Assembly: GCA_964429995.1 (NCBI GenBank) | Contig: CAYSDY010000001.1 | Span: forward strand, 248,001-312,000 | Length of the DNA stretch: 64,000 nucleotides | Reading direction: 5' to 3' | Origin: UBA583 sp964429995 | GTDB taxonomy: Archaea > Nanobdellota > Nanobdellia > Woesearchaeales > UBA583 | Part shown: in pieces, positions 1-8,169 of the stretch | How the letters are laid out: every line of letters begins with the position of its first letter | How positions within the stretch are numbered: position 1 is the stretch's first letter | Position numbers and translations under genes: made by a program | The notes under the pieces: model-generated | What the model was told of the DNA's origin: nothing | The model's input: the letters and a program-made list of their open reading frames with translations, nothing else | Database searches by the model: none

Positions 1-1
1 A

Positions 2-535
2 TTAAGAAGAGTTTCTATTCCTGTAATGAAAGATAAACTTGAAGAAATTAAAAAAGAAGAATATTCTGATAGAGTATATGAAGAAGTTTCATATGAACTT
101 AAAATATCAAAAGATAAATTGTTTGAAAAAACTTATGAGGTCATATTTGACAATTACAGAACAGTTTTTGAAGCTCTTTATGATATAATGCTTGAAAATT
201 CTAAAATTAATCTATTTAAAAATCTGAATGAAAAAGAAAAAGAAACTCTTATAAAGGTAATAAATAGCAAAATAAAACCAGAACATATTTTTTTTAAATC
301 CAAATTTACGATAATATCTTTAGCAAGTAATGGTATAGAAATCGTAAAAGATACGATAAGTAAAGTCTTAGATAAGTTATCTTATGATAAAGTTTCTATT
401 GTGTATGTTGCTGCTGGAGAATTTGAAATTAAAATACAACATGAAGACATGAAATCTGCAAATGTTGTTTTTAACAAATTTAAAGAAGAAATACAAAAAG
501 AATCAAAAAATAATCAATTAGAATTAAAAATTTAA
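2..535 (+). CDS. eif2a: Translation initiation factor aIF2 subunit alpha, C-terminal part (5' truncated by window edge)
   Basis: aIF2-alpha is the tRNA-recruiting arm of the heterotrimer that brings initiator tRNA to the small ribosomal subunit. The frame is open back to base 2 and reads LRRVS, the end of the S1 domain, so the ATG at 26 is internal and the gene begins outside the window. A helical middle domain follows. The last 80 residues form the alpha/beta C-terminal domain, seen as a FTIISLASNGIEIVKD stretch and a YVAAGEFEIKI strand pair typical of eIF2-alpha domain 3. Identity rests on this domain order. aIF2-beta lies far away at 60251. Confidence 0.85.
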   Translation, partial: LRRVSIPVMKDKLEEIKKEEYSDRVYEEVSYELKISKDKLFEKTYEVIFDNYRTVFEALYDIMLENSKINLFKNLNEKEKETLIKVINSKIKPEHIFFKSKFTIISLASNGIEIVKDTISKVLDKLSYDKVSIVYVAAGEFEIKIQHEDMKSANVVFNKFKEEIQKESKNNQLELKI

Positions 536-573
536 ATTATTATTTTTTTAAAATATTTATTTCTATAAAATTT

Positions 574-1050
574 TTAATTATAAAAGTCTATATATTTAAC
601 TAAAGGAGTTTTATCGTATTTATAACCATTTAAAAAAGCCTTATCTTCATCATATACATCCAATTCATATTGTTTTGATGATAATTTAAAACTATTGTGA
701 CCTTTTAAAAATTTACCAAATAAATCCTCTTCTAACAATAAAAATGGCAATCCTAGTATTTTTCTTGACGATTCTAAGTTCGTAAAAATTTTTAAATAAT
801 CATTTTGCGTCAAGTATTCAAGATTCTCAATATCTATATCTTTTTTATTTAAAAACGCTTTATATAACTTAGGAATGTAAGATATTAATGTTATACATTC
901 TTGCCTAATTTGAGGATTAATAAAAATCTGCTGAATTATTTTACAATCTAAACCTTCAAATGCAGGATAATAACTAAAAGATCCCACCTCTAATCCTTTT
1001 CTTTGATAATCTTTTAATATTGATTTTAATAAAATCTCTTTTTTTTTCAT
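574..1050 (-). CDS. Hypothetical protein, 158 aa
   Basis: I do not recognise this protein. It is soluble-looking and lysine-rich at the N-terminus, with no signal peptide, transmembrane segment or metal-binding motif. A long leucine- and isoleucine-rich helical middle is followed by an acidic and tyrosine-rich tail. It is convergent with aIF2-alpha, 38 bp from that gene's stop. The ATG has no clear Shine-Dalgarno sequence. The length and the lack of an overlapping recognisable gene argue that it is real, but there is no functional clue. Confidence 0.55.
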   Translation of the reverse strand: MKKKEILLKSILKDYQRKGLEVGSFSYYPAFEGLDCKIIQQIFINPQIRQECITLISYIPKLYKAFLNKKDIDIENLEYLTQNDYLKIFTNLESSRKILGLPFLLLEEDLFGKFLKGHNSFKLSSKQYELDVYDEDKAFLNGYKYDKTPLVKYIDFYN

Positions 1051-1168
1051 AATTACCTAAAAGTATTAATATGTTTTTATTAAATTATCGTTAAAAGAAA
1101 TATTTGAATTTTAAGTAAAGGATAAATTGAGTATATAATTTGCTATAAATTTTGATGTATTAATTGAA

Positions 1169-1487
1169 TTATATTAAGAATTTATATACAGTTAACGCCA
1201 AGGCTGGGATTTGCAAAAACACTCAATATTCATTTCGTTCTTTGGTCAGTTTACAAACTGACAACTTCGTTCAAATCCATGATTAATATCATATGAAGAA
1301 TTTATATACAGTTAACGCCAAGGCTGGGATTTGCAAAAACACTCAATATTNNNNNNNNNNNNNNNNNNNNNNNNNNNNNNNNNNNNNNNNNNNNNNNNNN
1401 NNNNNNNNNNNNNNNNNNNNNNNNNNNNNNNNNNNNNNNNNNNNNNNNNNATGATTAATATCATATGAAGAATTTATATACAGTTAA
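1169..1487. repeat. Tandem repeat, 120-bp unit, carrying the 3' end of tRNA-Ser; contains assembly gap
   Basis: Two direct copies begin at about 1177 and 1297 (period 120). A third partial copy starts at 1469 and runs into the intact tRNA-Ser. Each unit contains AATTTATATACAGTTAACGC followed by CAAGGCTGGGATTTG, which is the T-arm and acceptor end of the tRNA. It then diverges into CAAAAACACTCAATATT and a perfect 8-bp hairpin (GTCAGTTT/AAACTGAC, 1245-1262). The run of exactly 100 Ns at 1351-1450 falls inside the array, so the copy number is unknown and probably higher. No gene is visible in 1051-1487. Confidence 0.85.
1351..1450. other. Assembly gap (100 N)
   Basis: One hundred consecutive Ns, the usual placeholder for a gap of unknown size. 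The sequences on both sides belong to the same tandem repeat, which is probably why the assembly broke here. Confidence 0.99.
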
Positions 1488-1570
1488 CGCCAAGGCTGGG
1501 ATTTGAACCCAGAATTCCAAAAGGAAGTAGTTTTCGAGACTACCGCAATACCGGATTATGCGATCTTGGC
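1488..1570 (-). tRNA. tRNA-Ser(CGA)
   Basis: Read on the minus strand, it begins GCCAAGA and ends CCTTGGC plus discriminator G, giving a 7-bp acceptor with one A-C mismatch at the last pair. The anticodon stem GTAGT/ACTAC encloses CTCGAAA, so the anticodon is CGA. A long variable arm (TTCC-TTTT-GGAA) marks a class II tRNA. The T-arm is CTGGG-TTCAAAT-CCCAG. The length is 83 nt with no encoded CCA. Its 3' end is duplicated in the adjoining repeat array. Confidence 0.93.
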
Positions 1571-2330
1571 ATTATAATTGTAAACAACAAAAATTTAATA
1601 AATGTTTTTATATAAATTGTTTTTAAAAATTAAACAAAATCTTTAAATTAAATTTTAAAATTGATATAAAAAACGTTAATTTGTATTATTATTAATAAGT
1701 TTATTTAATTTATAAAAAATAAAATTTGCAATATAATTTGTTTACTATTTGTAATTTTCGATAAAAACAAAAAGACAGAGACCATTATTTCTGTTGGAAA
1801 CAAAAATAAAACATTTAAAGCTTCTATAAAAGAAAACTAGACAAAATTAGACACTTTATAAACAATACAATAAAAATAAACAAATATTAGACAAATTTAA
1901 GACTTGTTTTTACTTTTTTAGACAAAATTTAAACACTTTCTAAACAAAAAATATACAAAAAAACAATTATTTTAAAAATAAAAATGGATTAAAACACAAT
2001 ATAATGTGTGATTTATTGTAAATTATAAAAAACATTTTTAATTTTAAAAATAAAAATAGACAAATAATAGACAAGTATTATACTACTTTTTAATAAAATT
2101 AGACATTTCTAAACATAGTCTAAAGTTATTTAATTATTGTATATATTAGACTATTTTTATTTTTATTTATTTATTTATTAAAAAAAATTAAATAAACATT
2201 TTACTTGATCTTTCTTGTGGAACAAAAAATAATTAATTAATTATTACTTATAAGTAGAGTTATTTATAAAGTTATCTATTTATTAATTATTTATAGATAA
2301 AATTATATATTAAATAATATTGATTTTTGT
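1571..2330. other. Gene-free AT-rich region with clustered TAGAC motifs and ORB-like boxes
   Basis: No protein or RNA gene is visible in 760 bp. TAGAC occurs at about 1838, 1848, 1888, 1919, 2057, 2068, 2099 and 2147, with an inverted copy at about 2116. This is far more than expected by chance in such AT-rich DNA. Boxes at 1790-1806 (CTGTTGGAAACAAAA) and 2213-2230 (TCTTGTGGAACAAAAA) resemble the core of archaeal Orc1/Cdc6-binding mini-ORB sites. An inverted one lies past the next gene at about 2870. A replication origin or a regulator array are both possible. No orc1/cdc6 gene is adjacent. Confidence 0.5.
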
Positions 2331-2858
2331 ATGGAAGATACTATTCATGTGGAAATGGAGTTAGAACAAAAAATGTGTAATATATGTAAAAAAACAGATT
2401 CTGATTATTATGAACTAAAATTACAAATAAGATTTTTATATTTTTTAGAAAGTGAAATTGAAATAATACAAGAGGATATATTAGAGATACTTTCTAAGAA
2501 TTTAGATAATATTAATAAAATAGAATATGTTAATACAGGTATAGATCTTTTTTTGAATTCTATAGGAGATAGAAATAAGGTTTCATCTTTGTTACGTAAA
2601 AAATACTTTTTTGAATCTAAGATTAGTAAAAAAATAGTTGGGAAGGATTTTTTAAGAAGTTGTGATATATGGCGTTATACACAGCTTGTCAAAATAATTA
2701 ATTTAAAAATTGGAGACGTTGTTGAGTTAAAAGGAGAACAATATACTATTAAAGGATTTAATAATTCTGATATTATTCTTGTATCTATGAAAAATAAAAG
2801 TAAGAAAATATTTTCATATCAGATTATAAAAGATTATTTGCATAAAAATTTTAATTAA
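2331..2858 (+). CDS. NMD3-like ribosome biogenesis/export factor, compact
   Basis: The protein resembles archaeal NMD3, whose eukaryotic homologue binds the 60S subunit. A short zinc-binding start (CNIC near residue 16) is followed by the hallmark YYELKLQIRF strand. Next comes a segment of the type KIEYVNTGIDLFLNS...R.KVSSLLRKKYF, and then a small beta-domain IGDVVELKGEQYTIKGF that fits the SH3/OB-like NMD3 C-terminus. Only one CxxC is visible, whereas family members usually have several. At 175 aa it is short for the family. A TATA-like ATATATTAAATA lies about 20 bp before the ATG, consistent with a leaderless message. Confidence 0.7.
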   Translation: MEDTIHVEMELEQKMCNICKKTDSDYYELKLQIRFLYFLESEIEIIQEDILEILSKNLDNINKIEYVNTGIDLFLNSIGDRNKVSSLLRKKYFFESKISKKIVGKDFLRSCDIWRYTQLVKIINLKIGDVVELKGEQYTIKGFNNSDIILVSMKNKSKKIFSYQIIKDYLHKNFN

Positions 2859-2969
2859 TATTATTAAATTTGTTTCCAATAGAAAAGAGGGTGTGTGTGT
2901 TGTTTTTTTTTACTCCTAATATAGAATAGATATTTTTTAATATACATTTCTTTATTTACATTTTATATT

Positions 2970-4598
2970 ATGCGAAAAAAGGGATTGTTGGCTCTTGAAA
3001 CATTAGTGGTTTTAATTATTTCTGTTATAGCATTATTTTTCATATTAAAAGTTTTGATGTCTTTTTTATTAACTTCTAATAGTAATGAGCAAATTGCAAT
3101 ATCTAATGCTATGTCTATAAAAGAATTTGTGGATAATTCTTTAAAGTCTGATATTGACAATTGTTTTAATTTTATTTCTCTTAATCATCTTTCTAATTTT
3201 CAGGTTGGTGATTATGAATTTGTTTACATTATAGATAATTTAGGTGTTTCGTTGGTTTCTTCTAAAAATTTAAATAAGGTGCTTAGTGGTGATATTGAAA
3301 ATATAATTTATAAAAAAATATATTTTTCAGAAAGTGTTAATTTATTTATGGATGAGACTTCTCAAGGAAACTTTTTTACTCTCTCTTTGTTTTTTTGGGA
3401 TTTAAATGGTTTTGATAAAAAGCTTATTTTAAAATCTTTAAAAAGTATTGATTTTAATGATTTTTCTGATTTATCTGATTCTGGTTGGGAATTTGTTGGA
3501 GTTTATGATAAATCGCTTGAAAATGTAAATTCTGATAAAAATAAAAAAGTTTATGATTATTTTTTATTAATACCTGAAAAATCAAATAAAAATTATTATA
3601 AGGTTTATGTATTTAAAAATTCTAATTTGTTATTAAGAATGGTTGATTCAGATGTTATTTTAGCTTTTTCAAAATATTTTAAAGAAGATGTTAATTTATT
3701 GTTTTTTCCTGCAGGAGATGTTTCAAAAACATATATTAGTTCAAGATTATGTTCAATAGTTAAAAAAGATATTTATGATCAATATAATAAAGATAATGAA
3801 GGTTTTAAAAGTGGAAATTTTGATTATGTAAATAAAAAAATACATTTAAGAATAGTGCAGGATGATAATTTTATTGATTTTATGTGGAAGAGAGGTAAAT
3901 TAACAGTATATAAAAATAATAATGAAGTTGATGGACTTCAATTACTTGATTTAAAAGAAGAAGATTGTCTTGATTTTCACAAATTTATTGAAAAATTTAA
4001 TAGATATTATGATTCATTGGTTAAGAATCAGGAACATAAAAGTATGTATTTAGAACTTATTGATTCAAGTTATATTGATTTAGCAGATAATGCTTATAAA
4101 AATACAATAGATTTAAGGTTTGAGGATTTATTTATTGAAAGAACACAAACAATTAATAAATCTTTAGAATTTGTTGAATATCATTCAACAGGTGGTTTGT
4201 TGGCTAATTATTATCTTAATGTAAATAATTGTAAGGAAAATGAATGTGTTGTTTATGTTTCGTTAGATAATGTTGATTTTGCTGATAATATTTTCTTTTT
4301 TTTTAATGGAAAATATTATGCTTTTAAACCAGATATGATTTATAAAATTCAGAAAGATGAGGGTTATGAGTATTTTTTTAATGGGAAAAAAATAGACATG
4401 AATTTTGATGAAATCAAACCTTCTAATTATGCAATTGAAAATGGTTTTAATAAGTTTACTTTAAATATTGAAGGACTAAACGTTGTTTCTAAGATTAGTC
4501 CTGTTAAGGATTTTAAAGAAATTGATGTGTTAATTTCAAAAAAACAAAGAGTGTTATATATTCCTGAATATAATAGGAGGATTGTTGAAAGTGATTAA
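2970..4598 (+). CDS. Pilin-like membrane-anchored protein, 542 aa
   Basis: The N-terminus is a short basic segment (RKKG) followed by a hydrophobic helix of about 25 residues containing a glutamate (LLALETLVV). This resembles type IV pilin or class III signal sequences of archaea. The remaining 500 residues look extracellular: tyrosine-, asparagine- and aspartate-rich beta-type sequence with four or five scattered cysteines. I recognise no enzymatic domain. It overlaps the next gene by 8-17 bp, depending on that gene's start, and the two probably form an operon encoding a surface structure. Function is unknown. Confidence 0.7.
   Translation: MRKKGLLALETLVVLIISVIALFFILKVLMSFLLTSNSNEQIAISNAMSIKEFVDNSLKSDIDNCFNFISLNHLSNFQVGDYEFVYIIDNLGVSLVSSKNLNKVLSGDIENIIYKKIYFSESVNLFMDETSQGNFFTLSLFFWDLNGFDKKLILKSLKSIDFNDFSDLSDSGWEFVGVYDKSLENVNSDKNKKVYDYFLLIPEKSNKNYYKVYVFKNSNLLLRMVDSDVILAFSKYFKEDVNLLFFPAGDVSKTYISSRLCSIVKKDIYDQYNKDNEGFKSGNFDYVNKKIHLRIVQDDNFIDFMWKRGKLTVYKNNNEVDGLQLLDLKEEDCLDFHKFIEKFNRYYDSLVKNQEHKSMYLELIDSSYIDLADNAYKNTIDLRFEDLFIERTQTINKSLEFVEYHSTGGLLANYYLNVNNCKENECVVYVSLDNVDFADNIFFFFNGKYYAFKPDMIYKIQKDEGYEYFFNGKKIDMNFDEIKPSNYAIENGFNKFTLNIEGLNVVSKISPVKDFKEIDVLISKKQRVLYIPEYNRRIVESD
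4575..4580 (+). promoter_or_regulatory. Shine-Dalgarno AGGAGG
   Basis: Full match to the archaeal anti-SD. It is unusual here because most genes lack an SD and appear leaderless. It supports internal initiation of the second operon gene at GTG 4591. Confidence 0.7.
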
Positions 4599-5997
4599 AT
4601 ATCGTTTTAATCTTAAAAAAAATGCTGAAATATCTTTTGTTTTAGTTAGTGTTATAATTATTATTATGACATTTTTACTATATATTATGTTTTTTACAAG
4701 TATGAGTGATATTATTTCACAAAAAAGTGATGATATTGCTTGTAATACTTTCTTATCTGCCAAAGAAACTAGCGTGTATAAAATTGTTGATTTTTTTGTT
4801 AATGTTAATTTGTATTGTAAACAGGATCAAATAATAATTAAAGATTATAAGAAAGATGAAGAGGTTTTTGAAAAAATTGCTGATTCTATGAGTAGATGTT
4901 GGTATAGATATGGAGAAGGAGAATATGATTTTATGGGAAATTTTGATACTGATGGAAATTGGTGTTTTGTTTGTGCTCAAATTGATTTTGATGAATCTTT
5001 AGCTAATAAGAAAAAAATGGATTATTTGGATTTTGTTAAATGGTCAAATGAAAATTATGTGGATAAATCATTGATAGAAGAATCAGTTGATATTACGTAT
5101 TTTGATTATTTTAATATGAAGTATACTGATGTTTCAAATGATCAAATAAAGGAAATTGGTGAAGAAATTAGTACTTTATCATCTTCTGAAAACAATATTG
5201 TAAGGGATTTTATGTTCATATTATCTGATGAATATGTTAAGTTGCAAAATTTAAGATTAAAAGAAATTGATCCATCTTCTACTAGTTATGTTGTATACAG
5301 ATTTGATAGAATTGATTCGGATTTGCAGGAAAAAATGGCATCAGCATCTAAAGGTGCAATTGTTGCTGGAATTGGAAGTTTTATTATTTCTGAAGTTTTA
5401 GAGAGTTGTCTAACTTTTGGAATAGGTTTTTTAAAGGCACCTTTTAAAATCATAGATTCAGCAAATAATATTGACAAGGTTCATGATGTTTCAAAATTAT
5501 CTTCTAGGCTTGCAAGTTGGTTTAAATTGTCTAAAAAAACTGCAAAAGCAAATAATAATCTTATAGATACTGCAAAATTTGCTGACGTTGTTTCTGATCT
5601 AAGTAAAAAGAGTATTCAAAGTATAAATGATATTGATAAAATAGAGGATTCTACTACATTAGTAAAATTAGCAGATGATGTTGATATAATTTTAGATGCA
5701 TTTAAAAATTCTGAAAATGAAAGAGATTTTATTAGTAAATTAGATAATATTAATAAAATTACTGTTTTAGATAGTTTAGATGGTCTTAAACAAGTATCTA
5801 ATCAAATTAAAAGTGCTGATGATGTACAAAAAACAATTTTATTAAAAAAGAAAATAAAATTAGGAATTACTGCTGCAAATATTGTTGCTGGTGCTTATTA
5901 TGGTAGCAAATTTGATGATAATAGTAACCAATATGTAGATATTTTAACTAAAGAGGAGTATTTTAGAGAATGTGGTACTATGCGTTTTGAAAAATGA
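4591..5997 (+). CDS. Pilin-like membrane-anchored protein, about 468 aa
   Basis: This is the second member of the pair, with a basic start, a single hydrophobic helix near residues 14-38 and a long outward-facing remainder. The middle (around residue 250) contains a second apolar Gly/Ala-rich stretch, followed by repeated SKKSxxSxNDIDKI-like helical sequence. A perfect AGGAGG lies at 4575-4580. The GTG at 4591 is 10 nt downstream and is my chosen start; TTG at 4585 or 4582 in the same frame are alternatives. The start lies inside the end of the preceding gene, indicating translational coupling. I recognise no domain. Confidence 0.68.
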   Translation: MIKYRFNLKKNAEISFVLVSVIIIIMTFLLYIMFFTSMSDIISQKSDDIACNTFLSAKETSVYKIVDFFVNVNLYCKQDQIIIKDYKKDEEVFEKIADSMSRCWYRYGEGEYDFMGNFDTDGNWCFVCAQIDFDESLANKKKMDYLDFVKWSNENYVDKSLIEESVDITYFDYFNMKYTDVSNDQIKEIGEEISTLSSSENNIVRDFMFILSDEYVKLQNLRLKEIDPSSTSYVVYRFDRIDSDLQEKMASASKGAIVAGIGSFIISEVLESCLTFGIGFLKAPFKIIDSANNIDKVHDVSKLSSRLASWFKLSKKTAKANNNLIDTAKFADVVSDLSKKSIQSINDIDKIEDSTTLVKLADDVDIILDAFKNSENERDFISKLDNINKITVLDSLDGLKQVSNQIKSADDVQKTILLKKKIKLGITAANIVAGAYYGSKFDDNSNQYVDILTKEEYFRECGTMRFEK

Positions 5998-6028
5998 AGT
6001 TTATAAAATAGTTTCTTTTAAGATTATT

Positions 6029-6130
6029 ATGAAGAAAAGAGATATGTATTTAGTAATTGTTTTTACAACTTTTTTTTTATGGTTGTGTATTGCAATTTTA
6101 CTGTATCTTTCTTTAAAATTTGGTAATTAA
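6029..6130 (+). CDS. Small membrane protein, 33 aa
   Basis: The ATG-to-TAA frame gives MKKRDMYLVIVFTT followed by an apolar segment through LLYLSL and a short LKFGN tail. That is one transmembrane helix with a positively charged N-terminus. It fills the space between the pilin-like gene (ends 5997) and the adenylate kinase gene (starts 6134) in the same orientation. The tight fit suggests a real small gene, but it could be chance in AT-rich DNA. Confidence 0.4.
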   Translation: MKKRDMYLVIVFTTFFLWLCIAILLYLSLKFGN

Positions 6131-6133
6131 AAA

Positions 6134-6772
6134 ATGACTGATAAAAAAAAATTGGCAATAATAATGTTAGGAGCACCTGGTTCTGGTAAAGGTACACAAG
6201 GAGAAATTCTTGAACAAAAAACAGGTTTTAAAAGATATGTTATGAGTGATATGCTTAAAAAGGAATTAGCAAAAGGATCTGAAATGTATGATAGGGTTTT
6301 TAAGAAAGGTATATTGTTAAGTGATGGGGATGTTTTTTTAATATTTAGAAAGTATTTTGGATGTGAGAATGAAGTTATAATAGATGGAATTCCAAGAACA
6401 TTAGATCAGGCTTATTGGCTTTATGGGTTTTTAATGCACAATAATTATGAGATAAAACTTGTTTATCTTGTAGTTGATGAAAAAAAATTATTAAAAAGAA
6501 TTATTTCAAGAAAATATTGTCCTAAATGTCATACTCTTTATAATGATATAACTAAAAAACCTAAAAAACTTGGATATTGTGATTATGATGGAGAAGTTCT
6601 TATTCAGCGTGAGGATGATACTAAAGAAGTTTTTAGTGGAAGGCTTAAAACTTTTGATGAAATAAAAAATGTTATATTAGCTGTTTATAAGGCTGAAATG
6701 ATAGAGGTTGATGGAGATTTAGAAATTGATGAAGTTTCAAAATCTATTACAAAAAAAATTATAACAAGATAG
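6134..6772 (+). CDS. adk: Adenylate kinase with zinc-finger lid
   Basis: Interconverts ATP + AMP and 2 ADP in the cytoplasm. The P-loop GAPGSGKGT is at residues 13-21, the AMP-binding DGIPRT at about 84-89, and the lid carries a structural metal site C129-x2-C132-x16-C149-x2-D152 of the bacterial-type (long) adenylate kinase. At 212 aa the length is normal for that class. It is followed 8 bp later by the metallo-hydrolase gene in the same direction. A second, AK6-type kinase lies at 7618. The bacterial-like lid suggests ancient transfer, which is inference. Confidence 0.9.
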   Translation: MTDKKKLAIIMLGAPGSGKGTQGEILEQKTGFKRYVMSDMLKKELAKGSEMYDRVFKKGILLSDGDVFLIFRKYFGCENEVIIDGIPRTLDQAYWLYGFLMHNNYEIKLVYLVVDEKKLLKRIISRKYCPKCHTLYNDITKKPKKLGYCDYDGEVLIQREDDTKEVFSGRLKTFDEIKNVILAVYKAEMIEVDGDLEIDEVSKSITKKIITR

Positions 6773-6780
6773 ATTTTAAA

Positions 6781-7548
6781 ATGAAATCATTTGTATTGGC
6801 TTCAGGATCAAAAGGAAATTGTTATTATGCAGAACTTTCAGGATTTAATATGTTGATAGATTTTGGCTTAACTTATGAAAGAACAAAAAATATATTGAAA
6901 AATAAAAATATTGATATAAATGAAATTGATGCTGTTTTTATCACTCATGAACATATTGATCACTGTTTAGGACTTGATATGTTTTTAAAAAAGAATATAT
7001 GCGATGTTTATATGACATTAGGTACGTATGAGGCCCTTAAAGATAATTTGGGTGAGACAGCAAAAATAGTAATAATTAAGCCTGACATTGAGTTTGTTGT
7101 AAATGAAAGTATTTCTATTTTACCTCTTTTAAAATCTCATGATGCAAAAGAACCAGTTAATTTTGTCATTTCAAATGGAAAGGATAAGATTGGGGTTTTT
7201 ACTGATATGGGATTTGTCTCGGATGAAACTAAAAAAATGTTGTGTGATATTGATATTCTTTTTATTGAGGCAAATTATGATTATAATATGCTTATGGAAT
7301 CGGGTTTAGGTTTTAATTATATAAATAGAGTTTTATCAAACATTGGTCATCTTAGTGTTTTTGATGTTGCAAAGATTATTCCATGTTTTGCAAGAGATGG
7401 CCAAAAAATTATATTGAGTCATGTTTCTGAGAATTCAAACACTTATGTTAATGCTTATAGTCTTATAAGATCTGAAATAGATAAGATTAATGTTCAATGT
7501 AAGTTATTGGTTAGTTATCAGGATGAGGAATCTGATTGGATAGAATAA
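6781..7548 (+). CDS. MBL-fold metallo-hydrolase, WalJ/YycJ-like
   Basis: Metallo-beta-lactamase fold hydrolase. The opening VLASGSKGNCYY followed by a LIDFG strand is characteristic of the YycJ/WalJ branch. The metal motif HEHIDH lies at residues 56-61, with a later Asp in FTDMGF and His in LSHVSE completing the two-metal site. At 255 aa the length matches the family. It is probably a phosphodiesterase or nuclease; the substrate cannot be read from sequence. It is co-directional with adk, 8 bp apart. Confidence 0.82.
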   Translation: MKSFVLASGSKGNCYYAELSGFNMLIDFGLTYERTKNILKNKNIDINEIDAVFITHEHIDHCLGLDMFLKKNICDVYMTLGTYEALKDNLGETAKIVIIKPDIEFVVNESISILPLLKSHDAKEPVNFVISNGKDKIGVFTDMGFVSDETKKMLCDIDILFIEANYDYNMLMESGLGFNYINRVLSNIGHLSVFDVAKIIPCFARDGQKIILSHVSENSNTYVNAYSLIRSEIDKINVQCKLLVSYQDEESDWIE

Positions 7549-7588
7549 TTTTTTGTATTATGGTAATGTATTTGGATTTTTGCTAATT

Positions 7589-7598
7589 TTTATAAATA
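7589..7598 (+). promoter_or_regulatory. TATA box for AK6 gene
   Basis: TTTATAAATA is centred about 25 bp before ATG 7618. This geometry puts transcription start at that ATG, arguing against the upstream in-frame ATG at 7603. Confidence 0.6.
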
Positions 7599-7617
7599 TT
7601 TTATGTTTTATTGTTTT

Positions 7618-8124
7618 ATGATTATTCTTATTTCTGGTTCTGTTGGTTGTGGCAAAACAACCATTGCACAAAAATTAGCATTAAAAACAGGGTACAATTT
7701 GTTTTTTTTAAATGAAATTGCTAAAAAGTTTGTAATTGGATATGATAATGATGTTAACACTTACGATTTTGATATTGATCTTTTGGTTGAATATGTTGAA
7801 CAAGAGATTATTCCTTTATCAAAAAATGTAATATTGGAAGGACATTTTTCACATTTTATTGATAGTTTAAAGGTTGATGTTTTGTTTGTTATTGGAAGAG
7901 ATTCTAAATTATTAAAAGAAGAATATGTAAAAAGAGGATACAATCAAAAAAAAATAAGTGAAAATTTACAGGTTGAAAATTTTAATCTTTCTTTTTTTGA
8001 GGCTATTGAAAATGGTTTTGTTGATAAAAAAAATCTTTTTTATGTTGATAATAATCAGAATATTGAAAAAACGGTTGAGGAAATTCTAAAATTAATCTAT
8101 TTAAATGTAAAAAAATCAAAATAA
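7618..8124 (+). CDS. AK6/Fap7-type nucleotide kinase
   Basis: Archaeal adenylate kinase 6 family; the eukaryotic homologue Fap7/hCINAP acts in small-subunit maturation. From ATG 7618 the protein opens MIILISGSVGCGKTT, with the P-loop at residues 7-15. The pattern LVEYVEQEI...VILEGHF and then VLFVIGRDSKLLKEEYVKRGYNQKKISENLQVE is the family's signature. About 168 aa, as expected. I chose 7618 over the ATG at 7603 because it starts right at the P-loop strand and sits about 25 bp after a TATA box. Confidence 0.8.
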   Translation: MIILISGSVGCGKTTIAQKLALKTGYNLFFLNEIAKKFVIGYDNDVNTYDFDIDLLVEYVEQEIIPLSKNVILEGHFSHFIDSLKVDVLFVIGRDSKLLKEEYVKRGYNQKKISENLQVENFNLSFFEAIENGFVDKKNLFYVDNNQNIEKTVEEILKLIYLNVKKSK

Positions 8125-8169
8125 AAAGATAAATTTTTTAAAGAATTTACTTTTATTAATATTATTAAT

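Noticed and set aside
1269..1279. T-loop-like GTTCAAATCC inside the 120-bp repeat, possibly another tRNA
   Set aside because: No acceptor or anticodon stem can be formed around it, and the sequence is unique to the repeat spacer.
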